Shown: in pieces, positions 1-4,560 of the stretch
How the letters are laid out: each line of letters opens with the position of its first letter
How positions within the stretch are numbered: the stretch's first letter is position 1
Assembly: GCA_002842935.1 (NCBI GenBank)
Contig: PHEM01000154.1
Span: forward strand, 1 to 7,304
Direction of reading: 5' to 3'
Source: Alphaproteobacteria bacterium HGW-Alphaproteobacteria-13
Lineage (GTDB): Bacteria > Pseudomonadota > Alphaproteobacteria > Sphingomonadales > Sphingomonadaceae
Length of the DNA stretch: 7,304 nt
Made by a program: the position numbers and the translations under genes
The notes under the pieces: generated by a model
The model's input: only the letters and a program-made list of their open reading frames with translations
The model's database searches: none
Told to the model about the DNA's origin: nothing

Positions 1-483
1 CCCCAGCCGGAGCTGCCGTTGCTGCCCGACGAACCGTTCGAGCCGCCCGACGAAGAAGAGGAGGACGAAGAACTGCTCGACGAAGAGGAGGAGGACGAGC
101 TGCCGCCGCGCGAAGAGCTGCCGCCCGATGTGCCGTGCGAGGAACCGCCGTGCGACGAGCTTCCCCAGCCGGAGCTGCCGTTGCTGCCCGACGAAGAAGA
201 GGACGACGAGGAACTGCTCGACGAGGAGGATGAGGACGAGCCGCCGCCGCGTGAGGAACTGCCGCCCGATGTGCCGTGCGAGGAACCGCCGTGCGACGAG
301 CTTCCCCAACCGGAACTGCCGTTGCTGCCCGACGAGCCGTTAGAGCCGCCCGACGAAGAGGAGGACGAAGAAGAACTGCTCGACGAGGAGGACGAGGAGG
401 AGCCGCCGCCGCGCGACGAGCTGCCACCCGACGTGCCGTGCGACGAACCGCCGCGCGATGAGCTTCCCCAGCCGGAGCTGCCG
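1..483. repeat. Tandem 162/141/162-bp coding repeats in the Ser-rich gene
   Basis: The landmark CCCCAGCCGGAGCTG recurs at 1, 163, 304 (with two base changes) and 466, so successive units measure 162, 141 and 162 bp, or 54, 47 and 54 codons. All units keep the reading frame. The short middle unit lacks 21 bp found in the others next to the poly-Ser tract, removing one seven-residue SNGSSG-type block. The array may continue past the left edge. Confidence 0.85.
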
Positions 484-1379
484 TGCGAGCTGCCGCCCTT
501 CGACGAACTGGCGCCGCCCGACGACGACGAACTCGACGAGGAGGAGGAGGAAGAAGAGGACGACGATGACGAGGACGACGACGAACTTGACGAGGATGTG
601 CTGACGCCGCCCGTCGAAGTCGAGACATTGCCGGACGATGTCGAGACATTGCCCGATGAGGTCGACACGCCGCCCGTGGACGTGCTGACGCCGCCGGTCG
701 ATGTCGAAACGCCGCCGGTGGACGTGCTCACGCCGCCCGTGGAGGTCGATACGCCGCCGGTCGAAGTCGACACGCCTCCGGTCGATGTCGAGGTGCTGAC
801 GCCGCCCGTGGATGTGGACACGCCTCCGGTCGAGGTCGTGCTGCTGATGCCGCCCGTCGACGTGGACACGCCGCCCGACGTGCTGCTGGTCGATCCGCCG
901 GAGGTGCTGCTGGTCGAACTGATGCCGCCAGTGGTGGTCGAGGTGACGACGACGCTGCCGCCCCCGCTGCTGCTGCTGCCTCCGCCAAAGAATCCGCCGA
1001 AGAATCCGCCGCCGCCGAATCCGCCCAGGCCGCCGCCGATCACGGTGACGCCGCCGCCGCTGCCGCCGCCGCCTTCCCAGCCGCCACGCTGCGGGAAAGG
1101 CGCATAGGGGACGGGAGGCAGGGGAATCGTCTGCGTCACGACCTGCGTCTGCGGCGTCGCGGTGCGAATCACGCGCTTGGTCGTCACGACGCGGCGGATG
1201 CGCTTCACGGGCTTGCGGGCCGCGTGGCGCTTGCGCACGACTTTCTTGGCGCAGCAGGACTTTGCCTTCTGGACCTGAGCGGCTGCCGGAACGTCGGAAA
1301 TCTGCATTGCGCCGCTTCCGATAATCGCGCCGCCGCAAGTGCAGGCGCAAAGCTTGGCAAGGGCCATTCGGACAGACAT
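1..1379 (-). CDS. Ser/Gly/Thr-rich repetitive probable exported protein, C-terminus cut by window edge
   Basis: The minus-strand frame is open from ATG at 1379 to the left edge, giving 459 visible residues. It begins MSVRMALAKLCACTCGG, then has a Lys/Arg-rich stretch (about residues 38-72), a Pro-rich stretch (about 86-97), a Gly-rich region (about 99-140, with GGGGFFGGFFGGG), a run of heptapeptides of type GGVSTST (about 150-260), a long poly-Ser tract (about 260-286), and tandem Gly/Ser units carrying HGTSGG and a Trp. No stop occurs in this frame. The start is weakly supported by AGAG eight to eleven bases upstream; an in-frame ATG at 1367 is an alternative. I recall similar low-complexity proteins in sphingomonads, some ending in a PEP-CTERM-type sorting signal, but that end lies outside the window. 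A surface or extracellular structural role is inference. The antisense Asp/Glu/Pro-rich frame is a by-product of Ser, Gly and Thr codons. Confidence 0.8.
   Translation of the reverse strand, partial: MSVRMALAKLCACTCGGAIIGSGAMQISDVPAAAQVQKAKSCCAKKVVRKRHAARKPVKRIRRVVTTKRVIRTATPQTQVVTQTIPLPPVPYAPFPQRGGWEGGGGSGGGVTVIGGGLGGFGGGGFFGGFFGGGSSSSGGGSVVVTSTTTGGISSTSSTSGGSTSSTSGGVSTSTGGISSTTSTGGVSTSTGGVSTSTSTGGVSTSTGGVSTSTGGVSTSTGGVSTSTGGVSTSTGGVSTSSGNVSTSSGNVSTSTGGVSTSSSSSSSSSSSSSSSSSSSSSSSSSSGGASSSKGGSSHGSSGWGSSSRGGSSHGTSGGSSSRGGGSSSSSSSSSSSSSSSSSGGSNGSSGSNGSSGWGSSSHGGSSHGTSGGSSSRGGGSSSSSSSSSSSSSSSSSGSNGSSGWGSSSHGGSSHGTSGGSSSRGGSSSSSSSSSSSSSSSSSSGGSNGSSGSNGSSGW
606..872. repeat. 21-bp repeats encoding the heptapeptide GGVSTST
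   Basis: Read on the minus strand, this stretch is built from 21-bp units encoding variants of G-G-V-S-T-S-T, including two degenerate copies reading SGNVSTS (627-656) and a few units with extra Ser/Thr codons (around 786-797 and 834-845). The units are imperfect at the DNA level but strictly in frame. This matches expansion by replication slippage under selection for a flexible Ser/Thr/Gly stalk. Confidence 0.8.
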
Positions 1380-1806
1380 ATATTCTCTTTCTTTCCCGTT
1401 GCAGGCGTGTCGGGATCGGTTCGCCGCCGCTCCGTTCGCACCTCTTGGCTAGGGACAAAAGGCCAAAGCTTTATGAATGCGGCAATCGCGTTAACCGCGT
1501 TCACCTGTCCGACAGCGGGATTATGGACCCGGAATCAACCCTGAAGGCGGTAACTGTCCCAAAATAATACGGAAATCATGCAAATCTTGCTAGGCACGTT
1601 AACTTCCATGGTGCGTTGACCGGGATGTGGAAATCGTCACGGTCCGGCGTGAGGGGGCATCAGCGGTTCAGCCTGGCTTCACACGACTGGTTCTAGCCGC
1701 TGCTTCCTGCTTGTACCCCATCCCACGGCTGGTTATAGGCGCGGCGCGTTCCCTGCTCCGCTATTCGCGGCGGCAAGGCGACAGGAAAGGACTCGGAAAG
1801 CCCGTC
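1380..1806. other. Gene-free divergent intergenic region upstream of dksA
   Basis: These 427 bases separate the divergent Ser-rich gene and dksA. No frame here has convincing protein content on either strand; the frame open upstream of dksA reads as unconserved Arg/Leu-rich sequence with no known domain. The 1440-1620 part is AT-richer than its surroundings, as expected for promoters. Two weak sigma70-like pairs face dksA (1541-1568 and 1711-1739). I found no convincing promoter for the minus-strand gene and no clear small RNA or riboswitch. Confidence 0.6.
1711..1739 (+). promoter_or_regulatory. Candidate dksA promoter (TTGTAC-N17-TATAGG)
   Basis: TTGTAC at 1711-1716 is followed after 17 bases by TATAGG at 1734-1739, which would start a transcript near 1746 and give a leader of about 60 bases before the dksA ATG at 1807. 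Only three of six -35 and four of six -10 positions match consensus. An alternative pair, CTGAAG-N16-AATAAT at 1541-1568, has the better -10 but would give a leader of more than 200 bases. Confidence 0.25.
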
Positions 1807-2268
1807 ATGCCGACCAAGATTGCAGATGTTGGTGCCGATGCCCTGCTTCAGGCCAAGTCCAATCTCGATTCCGACTATGTGCCGAGCGACGACGAAGAGT
1901 TCATGAACGAGCGGCAGCGGGAATATTTCCGCGGCCTGCTGCTCGCGTGGAAGAAGTCGATCCTGTCGGAATCCGAATCGACGCTGGCGCATCTTCAGGA
2001 CGGTCCGCTGCGCGAACCCGATCTGGCCGACCGCGCGTCGAGCGAGACCGACTGGGCGATCGAGCTGCGCACGCGCGACCGCCAGCGCAAGCTGATCGCA
2101 AAGATCGACGCCGCGATCCGCCGCATCGACGAAGGCGAATATGGCTATTGCGCCGTGACCGGCGATCCGATTTCGCTGGCGCGGCTTCAGGCCCGCCCGA
2201 TTGCGACGATGACGCTGGAGGCGCAGGAGCGTCACGAGCGTAACGAGCGCATCTCGCGCGAGGACTGA
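1807..2268 (+). CDS. dksA: RNA polymerase-binding transcription factor DksA (cysteine-poor alphaproteobacterial type)
   Basis: DksA binds in the RNA polymerase secondary channel and, with ppGpp, adjusts initiation at rRNA, ribosomal-protein and amino-acid promoters in the stringent response. The 153-residue product has the family layout: N-terminal helix, coiled coil (about 35-110) and C-terminal globular part. The tip motif D72-L-A-D75-R-A77 matches the essential DxxDxA of E. coli DksA, followed by the conserved ELRTRDRQRKLI. Of the four zinc Cys positions only C115 remains; the others read T118, T136 and A139. This is usual in alphaproteobacterial DksA, with YGYC-x2-TG-x-PISL and ARPIAT-x5-QERHER signatures. 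The ATG at 1807 has GGAAAG six bases upstream; a longer in-frame start near 1627 adds sequence unlike DksA and is rejected. It lies 90 bases upstream of the PilZ gene. Confidence 0.93.
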   Translation: MPTKIADVGADALLQAKSNLDSDYVPSDDEEFMNERQREYFRGLLLAWKKSILSESESTLAHLQDGPLREPDLADRASSETDWAIELRTRDRQRKLIAKIDAAIRRIDEGEYGYCAVTGDPISLARLQARPIATMTLEAQERHERNERISRED

Positions 2269-2328
2269 CGCCCTCTTTCGTTTCCGCTCCATTTACGTTT
2301 CCTCAAGGGCTGGGTCCTAGGATCGCCG

Positions 2329-2343
2329 CGTTGATGTTCAACG
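2329..2343. promoter_or_regulatory. Small hairpin CGTTGA-TGT-TCAACG just before the PilZ ribosome site
   Basis: A perfect 6-bp inverted repeat with a 3-base loop ends one base before GGGGAA, the ribosome-binding site of the PilZ gene. A very similar dyad, GTTGA-N6-TCAAC, lies just after that gene at 2768-2783. It could be an operator or a leader structure. A 6-bp stem can arise by chance, so this is weak. Confidence 0.3.
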
Positions 2344-2358
2344 TGGGGAACAGGCCGC

Positions 2359-2742
2359 ATGGAATCGCGAGAGCCATTGTCGATGGACGAAAAAGTCGCG
2401 GCGCTGTCGCGCGGCGCCGATCGGGACAGCCTGTTCATGCAGGCGCGCCTGACGCTGTCCGGTGAAACGGAACCTGTCACGGTCCGCGTCCGCAACCTGT
2501 CGGCGGGCGGAATGCTCGCCGAAACGCCGCAACGCGCCGCCGAGGGCGCAAGCGTCGATGTCGAATTGCCCAATGTGGGTTCCGTGCGCGGACGAGTCGT
2601 GTGGGTCGGCGAAGGAAAGTTCGGGATCGCCTTTGAACGGCCCGTCAATCCGCAGGCGGTTCGCCGCCAGCTTGTGCAGCGCGTGGAGGTTCCGCCGCAT
2701 ATCGCGGTGCTGGACCGCAAGCCGGCCTACCGCCGGCGCTGA
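2359..2742 (+). CDS. Single-domain PilZ protein, probable c-di-GMP receptor
   Basis: The 127-residue product is essentially one PilZ domain. Both c-di-GMP contact motifs are visible: RxxxR as R18-G-A-D-R22 and (D/N)xSxxG as N46-L-S48-A-G-G51. The beta-barrel follows, with VRGRVVWVGEGKFGIAFE at about 75-92. Stand-alone PilZ proteins of this size are cytoplasmic adaptors that change binding partner when c-di-GMP is bound, affecting motility, exopolysaccharide or cell cycle in different bacteria; the target here cannot be read from sequence. The ATG at 2359 has GGGGAA eight bases upstream. The gene is codirectional with dksA (90-base gap) and convergent with the downstream ydcH. The C-terminal tail, rich in Arg and Pro (about 104-127), is outside the barrel. 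Confidence 0.88.
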   Translation: MESREPLSMDEKVAALSRGADRDSLFMQARLTLSGETEPVTVRVRNLSAGGMLAETPQRAAEGASVDVELPNVGSVRGRVVWVGEGKFGIAFERPVNPQAVRRQLVQRVEVPPHIAVLDRKPAYRRR

Positions 2743-2797
2743 CGCCTGCCGCACGGGGCGGCGCTCTGTTGATGGGCGTCAACGGGGCGGTAGTGGT

Positions 2798-2822
2798 AAA
2801 GAGGGCGATCAGGCGATCGCCC
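2798..2822 (-). terminator. Probable intrinsic terminator of the minus-strand ydcH
   Basis: A perfect 8-bp inverted repeat (2803-2810 and 2815-2822, GGGCGATC/GATCGCCC, 4-base loop) is followed on the minus strand by TCTTT. The ydcH stop codon (2809-2811) lies inside the hairpin, partly in the loop. The U-tract is short, so termination may be incomplete. The hairpin also faces transcripts arriving from the PilZ gene but has no T-run on that side. Confidence 0.5.
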
Positions 2823-2967
2823 GCATCTCTTCCTTGCTCTTGAGCTTCTGTTTCTTCATCTGCGCCAGCAGGCCCGTGTCGGGGGCAGGACGGCGCTCTT
2901 CATTCGCAATTTTCGCATCGAGGTCCGCATGGCGGGACTTCAGGGCGGAAAGGTGCGATTCGCTCAT
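2809..2967 (-). CDS. YdcH/DUF465 family small protein (short copy)
   Basis: This 52-residue protein begins MSESHLSALKSRHADLDAKI and ends in LLAQMKKQKLKSKEEMRAIA. The pattern, a first helix with (R/H)xxLDxxI and a second with (L/M)KK-x-KLxxK(E/D)E, is that of DUF465 (YdcH) helical-hairpin proteins, which typically have 50-75 residues. The molecular function of the family is not established. The start at 2967 has AGGAG eight bases upstream. An ATG at 2974 is in another frame and gives no family similarity. The gene is divergent from the second ydcH (126-base gap) and convergent with the PilZ gene. It seems to be transcribed alone, with a hairpin overlapping its stop codon. Confidence 0.85.
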   Translation of the reverse strand: MSESHLSALKSRHADLDAKIANEERRPAPDTGLLAQMKKQKLKSKEEMRAIA

Positions 2968-3093
2968 TGGCCATTCTCCTTGTTCGACTCAGATTGGCAA
3001 GGCGGAGTAAAACATGAATCGCGTGCTTTGTCGTGACGATTCGGCCAGACGGTCCTCGTTGCGGACCAAAGGTGATGGTGGCAGGAGGAAGGC
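2968..3093. promoter_or_regulatory. Shared divergent promoter region of the two ydcH genes
   Basis: This 126-base gap must carry the promoters of both divergent ydcH genes unless they are read from further away. It contains AGGAG for the leftward gene (minus strand, 2976-2980) and a near-ideal AGGAGG (3083-3088) for the rightward gene. Two GANTC sequences (GACTC near 2986 and GATTC near 3039) could be methylated by a CcrM-type enzyme if the organism has one. I see no convincing -35/-10 pair. Confidence 0.35.
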
Positions 3094-3291
3094 GTGAATC
3101 CCGAAGAGATCGTCCAGCGTCTGGAACTGCTTCGCATCGAGCATCGCGATCTCGACGCCGCGATCATCGCCCTGACGGAAAGCGCCGTTCCCGACATGCT
3201 CCAGATCGCGCGGATGAAGAAGCGCAAGCTGCGCCTGCGCGACGAGATCGCCTGGTGCGAGGATCAACTGCTTCCCGACATCATCGCCTGA
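3094..3291 (+). CDS. YdcH/DUF465 family small protein (65 residues)
   Basis: The product is highly charged, with two predicted amphipathic helices. HRDLDAAIIALTES (17-30) matches the first DUF465 helix, and MLQIARMKKRKLRLRDEIA (35-53) matches the KK-x-KLxLKDEI signature of the second. The C-terminal tail EDQLLPDIIA is also typical of this subgroup. The biochemical role of the family is unknown. The start codon is GTG at 3094, supported by AGGAGG five bases upstream, the best Shine-Dalgarno in the window. The rcdA-like gene begins 65 bases after the stop in the same direction with no terminator-like hairpin between, so the two may be cotranscribed. It is clearly related to the leftward 52-residue protein, making this a divergent paralogous pair. 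Confidence 0.88.
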   Translation: MNPEEIVQRLELLRIEHRDLDAAIIALTESAVPDMLQIARMKKRKLRLRDEIAWCEDQLLPDIIA

Positions 3292-3356
3292 ATCATATCG
3301 GGACAGCCGCCGCGTCCGATTTCATGGTTAGCGCGGTTGCGGCAAGGGCGGCGGCC

Positions 3357-3857
3357 ATGGCATCCGCTTGCCCCATGGCGACGAAGCGTGCGGAAGATGG
3401 AGCGACCGGCCTGCCTGTGCTGCGCGCGCAGGTCGAGAATCTCTATGTCGAGACCATGGTGCTGGCCGACGAGGCGCACGCCGCCTTCGCCGCCGCGCGC
3501 GCGCGTATCGGCGAAGAGGGCGGTGCGGACGAGACCGCGCTGTTCCGGATCGGGCTGGCCTGCGAATCGCTGAAGACGACGACGCGGCTGATGCGCGTGA
3601 TCGCCTGGCTGCTCCACCGCCGCGCGATGTTCGCGGGCGACCTCGGCGCCGGTCCCGACGACAGCGCCGCGCGCATCGGCGAGCCGATCGCGGCGGACTG
3701 GAGCCTGTGCGACCGCTTCGACGCCCCGCTGCGCGGCATCGTCGCCGCGAGCGAGCGCCTGTTCGCGCGCGTCACGGCACTGGAGGCGGGATGGCAGGTC
3801 CCCGCCGCGCCATCGCCGGTGCAGGCGCTGCTGGCGCAGATCGCGGCGCGCCTCTGA
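3357..3857 (+). CDS. DUF1465 family protein, RcdA-like regulator of CtrA degradation
   Basis: The 166-residue, mostly helical protein matches the DUF1465 family, whose studied member is Caulobacter RcdA, a ClpXP adaptor that works with CpdR and PopA to deliver CtrA and other substrates for degradation. The core is visible: NLYVETMVLADEAHAAF (28-44) as helix 1, ACESLKTTTRLMRVIAWLL (68-86) as the characteristic helix 2, and a third helix around GIVAASERLFARVTALE (127-143). The tail ends in SPVQALLAQIAARL. Three in-frame ATGs occur at 3324, 3357 and 3375. I chose 3357 because AAGGG lies nine bases upstream and the others have no such site; the first 20 residues are unconserved either way. Whether it acts on CtrA here is inference from the family. 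It follows ydcH by 65 bases. Confidence 0.82.
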   Translation: MASACPMATKRAEDGATGLPVLRAQVENLYVETMVLADEAHAAFAAARARIGEEGGADETALFRIGLACESLKTTTRLMRVIAWLLHRRAMFAGDLGAGPDDSAARIGEPIAADWSLCDRFDAPLRGIVAASERLFARVTALEAGWQVPAAPSPVQALLAQIAARL

Positions 3858-3892
3858 CACCGCGGTTTCGTGCGGGACCTGCTTATTCCGCT

Positions 3893-3908
3893 TGCCTTAA
3901 AACAGGCA
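3893..3908. promoter_or_regulatory. Operator-like dyad TGCCT-N6-AGGCA upstream of the globin-like gene
   Basis: A perfect 5-6-5 inverted repeat (TGCCT, TAAAAC, AGGCA) lies about 40 bases upstream of the ATG at 3949. The spacing equals that of CRP/FNR-superfamily sites (TGTGA-N6-TCACA), but the half-sites differ from CRP and FNR consensus. It overlaps TTGCCT (3892-3897), a possible -35 element, with a poor -10 (TATCTC, 3916-3921) after 18 bases. Regulator unknown. Confidence 0.3.
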
Positions 3909-3921
3909 TATGAAATATCTC

Positions 3922-3943
3922 TTTTCTTTCAGACGAAAGGGAG
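3922..3943 (+). promoter_or_regulatory. Leader hairpin masking the Shine-Dalgarno of the globin-like gene (possible RNA thermometer)
   Basis: In RNA, UUUUCUUUC (3922-3930) can pair over nine consecutive positions with GAAAGGGAG (3935-3943) across the loop AGAC, using three G-U wobbles. The right arm contains the AAGGGAG ribosome-binding site, five bases before the ATG at 3949. A U-rich, wobble-rich stem covering the Shine-Dalgarno is the architecture of fourU-type RNA thermometers. It could equally be a site for another translational control or a chance pairing of pyrimidine and purine tracts. Confidence 0.4.
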
Positions 3944-3948
3944 CAGGA

Positions 3949-4407
3949 ATGGATCGTGCGGAAAAGCTGGCATTGCTCGATCGCGGACTGACGCGCGCGG
4001 CGGAGGCGATCGGCGACGTCACGCCCGTGGTGATGGCGCGCTATTATGCGCGCTTTCCCGATGCGGCAGGCAGATTCGAACATCATGGAATGGGCCGGAC
4101 GGCGGCGCTGGAAGGCGAAATGGTCGAGACCTGCCTCTATTGCCTGATGCATTGCATCGAACGCCCGACCGAAATCGAGATCTTGCTCGATGGGTCCATC
4201 CCGCATCATCATTTCACGCTGAACGTGCCGATCGACTGGTATCAGGGGCTGCTCGACACGGTGATCGACGTGATTGCGGAAACCGTGCCCGCCGACGCCG
4301 CCGACGAGCAGCATCTGTGGGACGAGATACGCGGGCAGCTTGGGGCTGTCTTCACGCAATGCCGCGCGCTGCTTCCCGGCGCCGATCCCATCGCCGCCTT
4401 GCGCTAA
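3949..4407 (+). CDS. Single-domain globin-like protein, probable heme binding
   Basis: The 152-residue helical protein resembles bacterial single-domain globins and flavohemoglobin heme domains by motif. RYYARFPDAAGRFEHHG (31-47) looks like the B-C region with F43 at the usual CD1 position. H88-F-T-L-N-V-P-I-D-W-Y98 follows the proximal-helix pattern H-x2-L-x-V-x4-Y (flavohemoglobin has HCALGVKPEQY), making H88 the candidate F8 heme ligand. W124 in EQHLWDEIRGQL fits the conserved H-helix Trp. Length is that of a single globin domain with no reductase domain. Unusual are HHH at 86-88 and C62-x2-C65-x3-C69 in the presumed E helix. Oxygen, NO or redox sensing is plausible but unproven. The ATG at 3949 is preceded by AAGGGAG; an ATG at 3910 lacks a ribosome site. 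The gene appears monocistronic, 91 bases after the rcdA-like gene. Confidence 0.6.
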   Translation: MDRAEKLALLDRGLTRAAEAIGDVTPVVMARYYARFPDAAGRFEHHGMGRTAALEGEMVETCLYCLMHCIERPTEIEILLDGSIPHHHFTLNVPIDWYQGLLDTVIDVIAETVPADAADEQHLWDEIRGQLGAVFTQCRALLPGADPIAALR

Positions 4408-4433
4408 GCCGGACGACGTCATCATCGCTTCCG

Positions 4434-4458
4434 CTTCCCCGCGTCCTGCGGCGGGAAG
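4434..4458. terminator. Hairpin downstream of the globin-like gene, weak terminator candidate
   Basis: CTTCCC (4434-4439) pairs with GGGAAG (4453-4458), and CGC (4440-4442) pairs with GCG (4448-4450), leaving a two-base bulge and a five-base loop. It lies 27 bases after the globin-like stop codon. Neither strand has a U-tract after it, so it would be a transcript-stabilising or factor-assisted end rather than a classical intrinsic terminator. Confidence 0.3.
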
Positions 4459-4560
4459 AATCTAACAGTCATTGTCATCTTTATGACGGACTTGGGGGCT
4501 GGGCCGCGCGCGCGGCGCGGTCCATTCTTCGCACGGGGTCGCGTGTGACGGAGGGTTTTG

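Noticed and set aside
1..480. Regular repeats that might suggest a CRISPR array
   Set aside because: The units are 141-162 bp, homologous throughout with no unique spacers, and keep a protein reading frame.
19..1107. Long plus-strand open frame rich in Asp, Glu, Pro and Leu
   Set aside because: It is the antisense shadow of the Ser/Gly/Thr-rich minus-strand gene: Ser, Gly and Thr codons read backwards avoid stops. The minus-strand frame has an exported-type N-terminus and coherent repeats.
340..1458. Minus-strand Arg/Gln/His-rich frame overlapping the Ser-rich gene
   Set aside because: It is the +1-type shadow of the same repeats with unstructured Arg-rich content and no ribosome site. The frame starting at 1379 is more coherent and stays open to the edge.
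1627..1806. 60-residue N-terminal extension of DksA from an upstream GTG
   Set aside because: The added sequence has no similarity to DksA. The ATG at 1807 has its own ribosome site and gives the family's usual length.
3033..3356. Upstream extension of the rcdA-like frame
   Set aside because: It overlaps the well-supported ydcH gene, is Arg-rich noise, and makes the protein far longer than DUF1465 members.
3910..3948. 13-residue N-terminal extension (MKYLFSFRRKGAG) of the globin-like protein
   Set aside because: No ribosome site precedes 3910, whereas AAGGGAG lies five bases before the ATG at 3949. The extension would also place the leader hairpin inside the coding region.
3860..3948. General-stress (EcfG-type GGAAC...GTT) or heat-shock sigma promoter before the globin-like gene
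   Set aside because: No GGAAC-N16-17-GTT and no CTTGAA/CCCCAT-like pair is present in the leader.
4483..4548. 21-codon frame that could be a leader peptide upstream of the SH3-domain gene
   Set aside because: It has no Shine-Dalgarno, no informative composition and no attenuator structure after it.
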